Shown one piece after another: positions 38,411-47,494 of a DNA stretch of 64,000 nt. The position numbers were made by a program, and so were the translations under genes. The notes below the pieces were generated by a model that was not told the origin of the DNA, did no database searches, and saw only the letters and a list, made by a program, of their open reading frames with translations. Location: contig JADCJC010000065.1 of assembly GCA_020247395.1 (NCBI GenBank), forward strand, positions 1 to 64,000, given 5' to 3'. Positions within the stretch are counted from its first letter, which is position 1. Each line of letters begins with the position of its first letter. The DNA comes from Rhodocyclaceae bacterium (GTDB lineage Bacteria > Pseudomonadota > Gammaproteobacteria > Burkholderiales > Usitatibacteraceae).

Positions 38411-38437
38411 AAACAAGGGCGTCATGCGCCCTTGTTT
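38411..38437 (-). terminator. Terminator after the chemoreceptor gene
   Basis: An 11-bp perfect stem (AAACAAGGGCG at 38411-38421, CGCCCTTGTTT at 38427-38437) with a 5-base loop lies 81 bases after the receptor stop on the minus strand. AT-rich ends on both sides allow it to work in either direction. Confidence 0.7.
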
Positions 38438-38517
38438 AGAAACTTTCCTTGAAGCCCTGAATTCACCGCAGTATGCGCAGACAACCTGCGTTTACTTGAA
38501 GGGTCCGACAAGAGGGT

Positions 38518-40374
38518 CTAAAACTCCTCCCATTCGTCGCTGCTGGCCGCCTTACTTGGCGCACCGGTAGCGGCAGCAGTCATCGCGACAGGTTTCGCCG
38601 TCGCGACAGAGCTTGTCGCTGGAGATAAGGCCTTTACGGTTTCCATCTTTGGTGCCTTGGCAGGTGCGGCAGTTGCAGTTTTGGTGCCGGACTTGGCGAT
38701 GGCCTTGGCGGCGGGTTTGGGTGACGATGCCTTGGGAGCACCAGGCTTAGATGACATTGATGGTGCGGCACCCTTGGCAGGCGGAACATTTGCTGACGGT
38801 CCTGAGTCGCTGGCGTCTACCGAAAACCTCGATACCGAGACATTGAGTTTGATTGTCTGATCTTTGAGGCTGGACGCTGCTGCGGCGCTTTGCTCCACCA
38901 GCGCGGCATTTTGCTGCGTCATGGTATCGAGCTGATTCACCGCGACGTTCACCTGTTCGATTCCTTGTGACTGCTCGGTCGTTGCTGCAGAAATCTCGGC
39001 GATGATGTCTGTCACCCGCTGTACGCTGGCGACAATTTCGACCATCGACTTGCCAGCGTCACCAACCAAACGGCTGCCGATGTCGACCTTCTCGACGCTG
39101 GTGGAGATGAGAGTTTTGATTTCTTTGGCCGCCTGCGCACTACGCTGCGCTAGCGTACGAACTTCACTGGCAACTACTGCAAACCCGCGGCCTTGTTCAC
39201 CCGCACGCGCAGCTTCCACAGCCGCATTCAGTGCCAGGATGTTAGTCTGGAAGGCGATACCGTCGATGACGGCGATAATGTCGGCGATACGCTTGGACGA
39301 GTCCTGAATATCAGTCATGGTTGTAACCACTTGGCTGACAACCTCCCCGCCACGGCTGGCATCCATGGACGCTGCCGCTGCAAGTTGGTTCGCCTGACGC
39401 GCCGAGTCGGCATTTTGTTTCACCGTGCTGGTTAGCTGTTCAATTGAGGCTGCCGTCTGTTGCAACGAACTTGCTTGATTCTCGGTACGCGACGATAGAT
39501 CAGCATTTCCTTGCGCGATTTCAGATGACGCCGTGGCAATCTGCTCAGAAGCGGACTTCACTTCCCCGATCATGCCTTTCAGAGAGCCGACCATGGTTTG
39601 CAGCGCCGCCATCAATTGACCAACTTCGTCCTGACTGAGGATAGTGAATGACGACTTCAAGTCTCCCGCACCGATCTGGCTGGCCACCCGAGAGGCCTCA
39701 TGCAAGGGCAACGTGATTGATCTGGTAATCCACCACGCGAGGACGATCACCGCCAAAGCGGCACCAATTCCCATCGCGATAAACATTGTCATCGACTTGG
39801 CGTAAGCCGCCTTCGCAGCAGTATTTGCCTCATCAGCCAGTTTTGTGTTGTACCGTTCCAGCGCAGTCAGCGTTGATTCAGCATTCTTAAATTTCTGGTA
39901 CGTACCTTTGATAACGGCGTTAGAGGCGGCGGTGCGTTTTTCAGCACTTTCAGTGGCAGCCATAACGACTGGCCTCGCGCTGGCGAGCGTCGCAAAATAC
40001 TCCTCCCCTGCTACGTTGGCATCTTTGAAAAGACGCTTATCCGTTTCATCCGACAATAGGGCTTCATAGGCCTTCGCCCCTTTGGTGAAAGCCCCTTTCG
40101 TGAGCACCACATCATCGTAGGCCTGCTTCTGGTCTGCCACGTCACTCGCGCCCAACGCACGCAATTCAAAGCGGCGCGCCTGATTGATCGCGTCCAGCAT
40201 GTGTGCCACCGCACCGATCGACGGCAGGGTATTCGAATTCACGTTCTCCAGTTTCCCCATGACGAGGTTCAACTGTGTGACGCCGCCGCCAATCACGATG
40301 AGCAGAAAACCAAGCACAAGGGCAAATCCAGCGCCCAGCCGCTTGCCAATTGAAAAATTTGAGAACATATTCAT
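38518..40374 (-). CDS. Methyl-accepting chemotaxis protein with C-terminal tether pentapeptide
   Basis: Transmembrane chemoreceptor, 618 residues. Membrane helix 1 (about 13-35) precedes a periplasmic four-helix-bundle sensor, and membrane helix 2 (about 197-215) precedes a HAMP domain. The cytoplasmic hairpin has the full conserved tip ([34 protein letters not shown], two segments). After the signalling domain comes an Ala/Pro/Lys/Ser-rich linker of about 85 residues ending in EWEEF. That ending resembles the NWETF pentapeptide that tethers the methyltransferase CheR (and CheB) to major receptors. The cheW gene lies immediately upstream in the same direction (39 bases), so the two are co-transcribed. 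Confidence 0.95.
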   Translation of the reverse strand: MNMFSNFSIGKRLGAGFALVLGFLLIVIGGGVTQLNLVMGKLENVNSNTLPSIGAVAHMLDAINQARRFELRALGASDVADQKQAYDDVVLTKGAFTKGAKAYEALLSDETDKRLFKDANVAGEEYFATLASARPVVMAATESAEKRTAASNAVIKGTYQKFKNAESTLTALERYNTKLADEANTAAKAAYAKSMTMFIAMGIGAALAVIVLAWWITRSITLPLHEASRVASQIGAGDLKSSFTILSQDEVGQLMAALQTMVGSLKGMIGEVKSASEQIATASSEIAQGNADLSSRTENQASSLQQTAASIEQLTSTVKQNADSARQANQLAAAASMDASRGGEVVSQVVTTMTDIQDSSKRIADIIAVIDGIAFQTNILALNAAVEAARAGEQGRGFAVVASEVRTLAQRSAQAAKEIKTLISTSVEKVDIGSRLVGDAGKSMVEIVASVQRVTDIIAEISAATTEQSQGIEQVNVAVNQLDTMTQQNAALVEQSAAAASSLKDQTIKLNVSVSRFSVDASDSGPSANVPPAKGAAPSMSSKPGAPKASSPKPAAKAIAKSGTKTATAAPAKAPKMETVKALSPATSSVATAKPVAMTAAATGAPSKAASSDEWEEF

Positions 40375-40413
40375 CTTACTACCTCAATAGGAGTGGAGTA
40401 TCAACAAAAAAAT

Positions 40414-40941
40414 TTAGGCTGCGACGTCAAATGCCAAGCCCATTTCGCTTGCTGTTAGCAAACGCTCAATGTCAGTTAGGATCAACATTCGGTCATCTAC
40501 CTGACCGATGCCTTGGATGAAGGTCGATTCCACCACTGCCTCCGAGAACGTCGGCGCAGGGCGAATATCCTTGGAATCCAGTGCCACCACATCAGATACT
40601 TGGTCCACCACCACCCCAACAATCTTCTTGGCGATGTTCAAAATAATGACCACCGTGAAGGAGTTGTATTCGGCACTGCCCAAGCCGAATTTAATCCGCA
40701 GGTCAACGATAGGTACGATCACGCCGCGTAAATTCACCACGCCCTTGAGAAAGGCGGGTGCCCCGGCGATACGCGTAGGCTGTTCGTAACCACGAATCTC
40801 CTGAACTTTCAGGATATCGATGCCGTATTCCTCGGTACCCAAACGGAACGTCAGGTATTCACCAGCAGGCATCGCCATTGCGGCGAGCTGACCAGCGGAT
40901 GTCAATGAATGTTCGATCAATGCGGTTTCGTTGATACCCAT
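40414..40941 (-). CDS. cheW: Chemotaxis coupling protein CheW
   Basis: Adaptor linking chemoreceptors to the kinase CheA, 175 residues. Two SH3-like subdomains are recognisable from EYLTFRLGTEEYGIDILKVQEI, then FLKGVVNLRGVIVPIVDLR, KIVGVVVDQVSDVV and FIQGIGQVDDRMLILTDIERLL. The family's conserved NLRG motif is intact. No cheA, cheY, cheR or cheB lies in the window; this is a receptor-CheW pair that must feed a CheA encoded elsewhere. Confidence 0.95.
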   Translation of the reverse strand: MGINETALIEHSLTSAGQLAAMAMPAGEYLTFRLGTEEYGIDILKVQEIRGYEQPTRIAGAPAFLKGVVNLRGVIVPIVDLRIKFGLGSAEYNSFTVVIILNIAKKIVGVVVDQVSDVVALDSKDIRPAPTFSEAVVESTFIQGIGQVDDRMLILTDIERLLTASEMGLAFDVAA

Positions 40942-41725
40942 AAAAGCCTCACTAAAAAGGGTGTTTCGGAAAAGTTATGTTGTACGATTGTGTTGGATTC
41001 CGGGGCGCGATAATGCCCGAATAAACGCTGTTATTTATGCCCAATCTTCAGCGACATCGTGGTGGATCAAGTGCGTAGCTCGAGCGGCCAGCATGGCAAC
41101 GCCCGTAGTGCGGGTCGGTTCTTGCCGCCCTGAGCCAGCATGGTCAGTCGCGTGGTGGTCGCCCATCACGCGGCCGTCTGTCTCGAACGCGGCGAAGAAG
41201 TCGTCGCTGCGGCCGATACCTTGGCTGCTGTAGTACAGCCCGGGCGAATCTATCTGACCCACTTTGAAGATGCGTTCACCTTTTGGTATGCCGAGTCTGG
41301 CGAACCTTGCATCGAGCGCGTCAATGGGGGCCTTTGGGTCGCTGGCATGCAGCAAACGAGTCGGCGCGGGAACCGGTTTGGGAACGACGCGTTTATGTCT
41401 TGTAACACTGGCTTTCATAAAAGTAGCCCCACACTTTGTGCATGCCAAATTGCGAAAATGGTCGCATCGACATGAGTCGACGTGACGTGATTGTTCCGTT
41501 TCAACGCCTTTTGGGCATCGGCAGGTTTATCAGACGTCTGCCTAGCGGCGGATCAAAAAACCCATCGCCTCATGCAATTATCGGCAGCCCGCTCGACTTC
41601 ATTAGGGTGATAAAGATGGCAAATACCTGCCTGTTCCGGAACGATCAACAGGCGCATACGGGAACAGCGGTGGTTTGATGCAGCAGGCGACCCAGGACGG
41701 TACCGCGCAGGGCAACAGAGGTTGG
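40942..41725. other. Region without a convincing gene, cysteine-rich open frame on the minus strand
   Basis: About 780 bases. A minus-strand frame stays open from 41526 to 41035. It encodes Cys-rich beginnings (RCPKG, SCRCDHF, LACTKCGATF) and later PGLYYSSQGIGRSDDFF, but has no ATG before 41418 and no ribosome site. A shorter plus-strand frame overlaps it. It could be a decayed gene; I do not call it coding. Confidence 0.35.
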
Positions 41726-42100
41726 CTATCGTAGCCGCTGAATCAGCGCATCAATCTTGCTAATCGTTCCAGCAAGCTCGATGGGCTTGGTCCAAAAATC
41801 ATCGAACCCGTGGGAGAGTGCGAGTTCGGCTTGGTCGGGACCGGAGTTTGCCGTCAAGGCCACACACCAAATTGGCGTCTGCCCGGCACCATTCATCTCT
41901 TTTAACGCGACCAAGACATCGACACCCGATCGCCCGTTGAGATCAAGATCGATAAAAGCGACCAAGGGTCTTGTACGTTGTGCTTCTTCGATTGCGGCTT
42001 CCACGGTCTCGGCAATCACAACAGGATATTCCGGTCGCTCTTCCAAGTAGGCTTGGAAGAGCATCTGATTTAAGCGGTTGTCTTCAGCGTAGAGAATCAT
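41726..42100 (-). CDS. Stand-alone response regulator receiver protein
   Basis: Single receiver domain, 124 residues. AEDNRLNQMLF carries the acidic pair, the phospho-acceptor Asp is in FIDLDLNGRSG, the Thr position is in ALTANSG, and the Lys is in FWTKPI. The AEDNxxN beginning is typical of receivers found in hybrid kinases or paired with them. No output domain. It is isolated between a gene-poor region and the divergent PilZ gene. Confidence 0.88.
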   Translation of the reverse strand: MILYAEDNRLNQMLFQAYLEERPEYPVVIAETVEAAIEEAQRTRPLVAFIDLDLNGRSGVDVLVALKEMNGAGQTPIWCVALTANSGPDQAELALSHGFDDFWTKPIELAGTISKIDALIQRLR

Positions 42101-42310
42101 GGTCTAGCTCTAGTACTGGATAGTCTGGGGAGAAGCAACGATTACTTCAGTAGGTGCGCACTCGACAGGTCAGAAGGATACGTGATTGGCGAAAAAAGCG
42201 TCTACAGCAGCGACTTTACTCCGCTTCTTGAATAGTCATTTTCAGCGGGTTTATGCTGTCTTGGCCCGCAACCAAACTTCACCGTTGGTAAGGTCTTACG
42301 CCGCCTAGGC

Positions 42311-42337
42311 TAAAGCTTTGAGTGGCGCTGCCGACAT
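42311..42337 (+). promoter_or_regulatory. Sigma-28 (FliA) promoter for the PilZ gene
   Basis: TAAAGCTT (42311-42318) and GCCGACAT (42330-42337) with an 11-base spacer fit the sigma-28 consensus TAAAGTTT / GCCGATAA (7/8 and 6/8). Transcription would start at about 42344, next to the ATG at 42345. Confidence 0.6.
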
Positions 42338-42344
42338 CTTCAGC

Positions 42345-43265
42345 ATGCCAGTCTATCTCTCCCCCCTCCGAAGACATGACGTAAGGATTGGACAGCCACT
42401 GCCGTGGCCGGTCTATGATCGCTATCGCAAACTCTTGCTAAGGCAGGGGTTTGTGGTGGAATCTATGAGCCAGATTGAGCGACTGATTGAGATAGGTTTG
42501 TTTCGACCCACTGAGGAGTCGACAACAGGCGCGTACGGAGCAATCCCGGAGGACGGCGGGAAGGAGGAACCTACCTTTGCGGCACCGGGCAAGTTTAGTG
42601 ATACCGGCACACCTGGCGTCACCATCGCCAAAGCGAAGTTCGAAGTCGGGATGGCTGTGCAACTATCGACGGATGGATTTCCGGACGAACGTGACGTGGT
42701 GAAGCTGGTTGGCTTTCTCGACAAAGAGTCTATTATCGTTACGCACCCGCTCAAGGATGGTGCGATTGCCTATATCAAAGAAGGCAAAGAATATCACTGT
42801 CGCGCCTTCCAGAAACGCAACGCGTATTCATTCAATACGGTCGTATTGAAATCGCAACTGGCCCCTTTCCCCTATCTGCACCTGTCTTATCCTGCCAAAG
42901 TCACGCTGATGCCGGTGCGCAAGTCATCAAGAATTCCGGTAGAAATCATCGCCGCAGTCGGATTAAAGGGCCGCTCGGCCAGGGTGCCTTGTTTGATCCG
43001 TGATCTGAGCCTCTCCGGCATGCTGATTCAATCGACGGAACAGCTCGGCGAAAAGGAAGCGATCTTATCGGTTGCATTTCGTCTCGCTATCGATGCCACG
43101 CCGATGCTGTTTGAACTCGATCTTGTCGTTCGTAACAACATGACTGGCGAAAATGACAAAAACAAAGGCATCTACCGCGCAGGCTGCGAATTCGAACAAC
43201 TTGATCCGGAGCTCCGGCGTATGTTGGAGCTGTATATCTATCGCGAAATAGCGCAAGACGCATAG
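42345..43265 (+). CDS. YcgR-like PilZ-domain protein, c-di-GMP receptor and possible flagellar brake
   Basis: Cytoplasmic two-domain protein, 306 residues from ATG 42345. The N-terminal half contains an opening pattern RIGQPLPWPVYDRYRKLLLR and then a YcgR-type PilZN-like beta domain (KFEVGMAVQLS, DKESIIVTHPL). The C-terminal PilZ domain has the c-di-GMP-binding residues RKSSR (about 192-196) and DLSLSG (about 220-225). Proteins of this kind slow flagellar rotation when c-di-GMP is high. A sigma-28 promoter ends seven bases before the ATG, consistent with late flagellar regulation, but leaves no ribosome site. TTG 42318 would lie inside the promoter and is unlikely to be used. Confidence 0.87.
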   Translation: MPVYLSPLRRHDVRIGQPLPWPVYDRYRKLLLRQGFVVESMSQIERLIEIGLFRPTEESTTGAYGAIPEDGGKEEPTFAAPGKFSDTGTPGVTIAKAKFEVGMAVQLSTDGFPDERDVVKLVGFLDKESIIVTHPLKDGAIAYIKEGKEYHCRAFQKRNAYSFNTVVLKSQLAPFPYLHLSYPAKVTLMPVRKSSRIPVEIIAAVGLKGRSARVPCLIRDLSLSGMLIQSTEQLGEKEAILSVAFRLAIDATPMLFELDLVVRNNMTGENDKNKGIYRAGCEFEQLDPELRRMLELYIYREIAQDA

Positions 43266-43481
43266 TCGAGTAACTGCCAAGGGCAACAAATCGGCAAAAC
43301 TCGTTTATCGACCAGTCTTTTCGGGGATTTCTCTTCCAAGATGCCCGTCGATGAACGAGGTTGTCGTTTCGTTTCTGCGCGTGTGTACCGCATGTCGCTC
43401 CTGTGCATCACTCTCACCCGCCATCGCAGTGCACGACCGCTTCTGCCACGCAGACTCCTAGCCTCAGCACTGGCGAAACGT

Positions 43482-44681
43482 TTAGCGCAAGTAGTCAAAC
43501 AGCGACATTCTGCTCGTCTGCCCGTAGGCGGCAAGTGCGGCCTGTAGCCCGGTTTGTTGGGAGGCGAAACGTGAAGCTGCCTCGACGTAGTCAACATCTT
43601 GCAACTTGCTGAGCAGCGCTTTGTTTTCAAATGCTAGGCCCTCGCCAACCTGCGCAGCGGTATCAAGGGCGGTCATCCTGCCACCCACTTCTACGCGTTT
43701 TGCCAGCGCTACGTTAAAGGCCTGTTCGATACTGGCAGATGCCTGTCTGACAGCGTCGTTGACCTTGGCGCGCTCGGTGTCGCTTAGTACCGCAGTGTTG
43801 AGTGCTGAGATGGCTTGGTCGATCGCATCAAACACGCTGGCCGTCTGCCCCTGAGCCACAACGAATTTATCGCCAATCGTCGGCGTTCCGGCCAGCGTCA
43901 TCTGCATACCGTCAAAGCTAATTGCTTGCCCGGTAACATAGGCTTGGGTCTTCACAAGCGTACTGGTGGTGGTGTTCACCACATCGATGGTTGCCGACCC
44001 TGTGAAACGAATCTCGTAGTTCTGTCCGGTTAGTGCGGCTGTCGAGGTGACCGTGCCGGTATCAATTTTGACGTTACCGGTGTTAGTCGCTGCAACGCCA
44101 GTTGAAAATGTACCATTGCCCGTCGGGATCTGCATGAACAGGCTCTGGCCGTCGGCGTTGGATTGAATCGCCAAGCCGCTTGCAACCACTACCCCACGGG
44201 TGCCTGAATCCCCAGCATAAACAATGCCGCTGGCGGATTGAGAGAAAGGTGTTGTACCGCTCTGGAAGCCTGCGAACAGATACTGGCCATCAGATCCGCG
44301 TGTGTTGCCCAGTGACACCAACTGTGCGCGCAACGAAGTTAGATTGTTGGCAATGCTGCGGCGATCGGCATCATTGAAGATGCCGTTGCCAGCGGCGACC
44401 AACATCTCACGTGCAGTTGAAATGGTGTCACCAATTGAGCCAAGCGTGGATTCCAGTTGTCGCAGCTCTCCTTCCAAGTAAGCCTGATTGGCGGAGAAAG
44501 ATGCTTGCCGTGCAACCGATGCTTGCGCCGTCACAATTTGTGACGCGTTCACCGGGTCGTCCGAAGGCGCGCTCACTTTTTTGCCAGTCGAAAGTTCATT
44601 TTGGGTGGAATACATCTTGACCTGTGCATCCATGATCGTGGCGCTCTTCGCAAGATGGGCAAATGCTGTGCCTATACGCAT
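43482..44681 (-). CDS. flgL: Flagellar hook-filament junction protein FlgL (HAP3)
   Basis: Second hook-filament junction protein, 399 residues. The N-terminus (MRIGTAFAHLAKSATI, then TGKKVSAPSDDPVNA) and the C-terminus (LQDVDYVEAASRFASQQTGLQAALAAYGQ) are the paired helices that join the filament, like flagellin ends. It is exported through the flagellar type III system. It is the last gene of the flgB-L operon, 26 bases after flgK. The middle part is variable as usual. Confidence 0.94.
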   Translation of the reverse strand: MRIGTAFAHLAKSATIMDAQVKMYSTQNELSTGKKVSAPSDDPVNASQIVTAQASVARQASFSANQAYLEGELRQLESTLGSIGDTISTAREMLVAAGNGIFNDADRRSIANNLTSLRAQLVSLGNTRGSDGQYLFAGFQSGTTPFSQSASGIVYAGDSGTRGVVVASGLAIQSNADGQSLFMQIPTGNGTFSTGVAATNTGNVKIDTGTVTSTAALTGQNYEIRFTGSATIDVVNTTTSTLVKTQAYVTGQAISFDGMQMTLAGTPTIGDKFVVAQGQTASVFDAIDQAISALNTAVLSDTERAKVNDAVRQASASIEQAFNVALAKRVEVGGRMTALDTAAQVGEGLAFENKALLSKLQDVDYVEAASRFASQQTGLQAALAAYGQTSRMSLFDYLR

Positions 44682-44707
44682 GTCAAAACTCCTCTAAGCG
44701 CGCCAAG

Positions 44708-46357
44708 TTAGCGCCCCATGTCAATCAAGGTTTGAAACAGTGTCTGTGCTGTGGCAATCACCTTAGCCGAGGCCTGATAAGCCTGTTGGTATCTGATCAA
44801 CTTCGCGGCTTCCTCATCAAGATTTACTCCGGAAACTGAGGATTGCTCACTTCGCGCTTGTGTCAACAGTTTGTCGGCGATGGATGCACTAGTTTCAAGA
44901 CCCCGCGCGGTTGCGCCAACCTTGGCAGAAATCTCGCCAAGCGCCTGCGAGAAAGTCAGCCCCCCCAGCGTCGCCTGCTCAGCAACGGCAGCTAGCGCGA
45001 GTGCATTTCGATTGTCTCCACTTGCGTTCGACAAGCCGAAGGCAAGGGTGCGCGGATCACTAAACGCCAGCTTGATACCGGCCGCGGCATTGCGCACCGG
45101 CTGCAATTGAAAACTATCTCCCGCAGCTGGCGTACCCGTTAGCGTAATAGCGATGCCATCCAGCGTGACTGGCATCGAGGCCGTGGTCGACTTGGCTCCA
45201 TCCTGCAAGCGTGTAATCGTGTACTGGCTGCCGTTGTAGTCGATGCGGTAATCACTCGGCTTAAGTCCGGAGGCCGCCGCTACACTCACAGAGATGGCAC
45301 CCGTACCCGTATTCAACGCACTCGGCAGCGCCACCGGCGCGGGCAATGTAAACAACGCTTGTCCCGCAGTGCCATTCATATTTGTTCCAGCCGCGTGAAT
45401 CGCGTTAAAGGTACTCGCGATTGCAGTGGCCAATCGACCCAACTCATTTTTGGCATCAACCAAATTGGTATCGCGGAACTTCATCTGGCCCGCCAGAGCC
45501 CCACCGTTCAAGCTTGCAGGGCTTAGCTGCAGGTTGATCGTTGTGGCTCCGTTGGCGGAACTCAAACCTACCAATTGTTTCTGCGGATCGGTCAGATCGA
45601 AACCGATCGACATCGAGGCGGGTGTAGTGCCGACAACCAGAGCGGCACCGCTCGACACAAATACATTAAGGCTACCGTCTGACTGCTCCAACGTTGACAC
45701 CCCAACCTGTGTATTGAGCTGTCGCACAACTTCGTCGCGCTGATCCAACAGGTCATTCGGCGTTTGCCCACTACCACGAGCGAGCGCAATGGCCTCGTTC
45801 AAGCGGCCAATTTTTTGTGCCAGCGAATTAATTTGTACAACTGTGGCGCGGATACCCAGATCAACATTTCTGCCCTGCTCATCGATTTGTGAGGAAGCCT
45901 GGTTCAAGCGTGACACCAGCTGTAGTCCAGACGAAATTACCGCAGCCCGCGATGCGATATCACTCGGCCGCGACGAGGCTTGTGTCATGCTAGAAAAAAA
46001 GTTGTCCAGTGCATTGCCCACACCCACGTCGTCTGCAGCGAACAATTCATCAACCGTCCGCATCAACCGCGATTGTGTCGCCGCTTCGGCAGACTGCGCC
46101 TCGCTAAACTGCACTTGACCATTCACCTGCGCATCAAATGCCCGTCGAATAGACTCGATGGTAACGCCGCGACCGAAAAAACCGCCGCTGGAACGACCGA
46201 AAAAACCGCCGCTGGAAAATTGCCCAGGCACCGTGGTTTGCACGACATTCTGCCGTGAGTATCCGGGTGTATTGACGTTGGCAATGTTGTTACTGGTCGC
46301 GTTGATTGCTGCATAGGCCGCGGCCAGCCCAGAAGAACCTACTCCTAGCAATGACAT
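44708..46357 (-). CDS. flgK: Flagellar hook-filament junction protein FlgK (HAP1)
   Basis: First hook-filament junction protein, 549 residues. The N-terminal segment (GSSGLAAAYAAINATSNNIANVNTPGYSRQN) and the C-terminal helix (EEAAKLIRYQQAYQASAKVIATAQTLFQTLI) are the conserved D0 parts. Residues about 51-66 contain SSGGFFGR twice in a row, caused by a perfect 24-bp tandem duplication (46170-46217) in the otherwise conserved GGFFGRGVTIES region. The frame is kept, so the protein should still be made. The gene lies 15 bases after flgJ. Confidence 0.95.
   Translation of the reverse strand: MSLLGVGSSGLAAAYAAINATSNNIANVNTPGYSRQNVVQTTVPGQFSSGGFFGRSSGGFFGRGVTIESIRRAFDAQVNGQVQFSEAQSAEAATQSRLMRTVDELFAADDVGVGNALDNFFSSMTQASSRPSDIASRAAVISSGLQLVSRLNQASSQIDEQGRNVDLGIRATVVQINSLAQKIGRLNEAIALARGSGQTPNDLLDQRDEVVRQLNTQVGVSTLEQSDGSLNVFVSSGAALVVGTTPASMSIGFDLTDPQKQLVGLSSANGATTINLQLSPASLNGGALAGQMKFRDTNLVDAKNELGRLATAIASTFNAIHAAGTNMNGTAGQALFTLPAPVALPSALNTGTGAISVSVAAASGLKPSDYRIDYNGSQYTITRLQDGAKSTTASMPVTLDGIAITLTGTPAAGDSFQLQPVRNAAAGIKLAFSDPRTLAFGLSNASGDNRNALALAAVAEQATLGGLTFSQALGEISAKVGATARGLETSASIADKLLTQARSEQSSVSGVNLDEEAAKLIRYQQAYQASAKVIATAQTLFQTLIDMGR
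46170..46217. repeat. 24-bp perfect tandem duplication inside flgK
   Basis: Two identical 24-base units (46170-46193 and 46194-46217) duplicate eight codons. Each contains a six-A run and a GCCGCTGG segment. The unit is in frame, so gain or loss by slippage would change FlgK length by eight residues without breaking it. Confidence 0.9.
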
Positions 46358-46372
46358 ATGTGGTTACCCAGC

Positions 46373-47473
46373 CTATACTTGATTCCAGCCGGTAGCAGGC
46401 GCGTCCGTCCTGGCCCTGGCGATGGCAATCACGTGGTTAATGGTACGCGACAATTTCTCCGCGTAGCGCGGGTCGGTCGCATAACCTGCGCGCTGTAGTG
46501 ACGTGGCGAAACCTTCCACCGAGCCGCTGTTTTCCGCAACCGCACCATAACGCGGGCTCTTGGTGATTAAAGCGGCGTAATCCTTAAAACTTTCTGCGTA
46601 TGACGAGTAGGCGCGGAACTTCTCGACCGACTTGCGCGGTACACCGTTAACGTATTCGGTAGTCGTCACACTGACAGTGGGGCCAGTCCAGTTGCTCCCC
46701 GCCTTGATGGCAAACAAGTTGTGGCTGGTCGAGCCATCCGCGTTGCGAATTTCGCGTTTGCCCCACCCTGACTCCAACGCTGCCTGCCCCAACATGAACT
46801 TCGCCGGAATGCCGCTGGCATTGGCAGCCTCGTTGGCGTGGACTTTCATCCGATCAAAGAAAGCCGACGTCTTGTCGGCGACGATTTCTAAGTTCCCACC
46901 AATTGCACTTACCGCGTGGCCCGCTTTCTTTAATGCGGCTGCCCCTGTAGTCTCAACGCCGGTTGTCTCTGCTGCGGGCTGGCGCGCCCGAACGAGCCTA
47001 TTCAAGCCGTTGTCTTCAGCAAAACGAACGGAGATCGATCTGCCTTCGTTCAGCGGCGAGTCTTGCTGCCTTCCTTTGCCACCTGCAGGCAAATCGGTCC
47101 AACTGGACTCTTTCAACGACCTCGCTTCGCCCGACAGCGTGGCCCTAGTCGATTCGGCGTCTTTTGCCGCGCCGACACCGCCGAGCTGTCGCGCGATCAC
47201 ATCGGCCAGACCAGTGCCGCGCGCTGCTATCTTCTGCGCGAACTGCTGGTCGAGCATACCGACATACATATCTCCTGCACTCGAATTCATCATGCCGTCT
47301 TTCGGCGACGCATCGCGCATCGACTTCATGAGCATGTTCATAAACAGCACTTCAAATTGTTTCGCCGTCTCTTTTGTCGCCCCGCTCTGTTTTGATGCCG
47401 CAGAACGTTTTAGGTCACCAAGTGATCTTGCGTCGAACGATAACGACTGGTCGCTTGAAATGGAATTTTTCAT
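46373..47473 (-). CDS. flgJ: Flagellar rod assembly protein / peptidoglycan hydrolase FlgJ
   Basis: Two-domain periplasmic rod protein, 366 residues. The N-terminal rod-binding domain (AKQFEVLFMNMLMKSMRDA, then DQQFAQKIAARG) caps the growing rod. The C-terminal glucosaminidase domain (FMLGQAALESGWGKREIR, HNLFAIKAG, YATDPRYAEKL) opens peptidoglycan for the rod. The presumed catalytic Glu is in ALESGWG. Domains are joined by a variable linker containing a small ETTGVETTG repeat. This fused form is typical of beta- and gammaproteobacteria. Confidence 0.94.
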   Translation of the reverse strand: MKNSISSDQSLSFDARSLGDLKRSAASKQSGATKETAKQFEVLFMNMLMKSMRDASPKDGMMNSSAGDMYVGMLDQQFAQKIAARGTGLADVIARQLGGVGAAKDAESTRATLSGEARSLKESSWTDLPAGGKGRQQDSPLNEGRSISVRFAEDNGLNRLVRARQPAAETTGVETTGAAALKKAGHAVSAIGGNLEIVADKTSAFFDRMKVHANEAANASGIPAKFMLGQAALESGWGKREIRNADGSTSHNLFAIKAGSNWTGPTVSVTTTEYVNGVPRKSVEKFRAYSSYAESFKDYAALITKSPRYGAVAENSGSVEGFATSLQRAGYATDPRYAEKLSRTINHVIAIARARTDAPATGWNQV

Positions 47474-47494
47474 ATTGATGCGTTCTGGAAAGAC

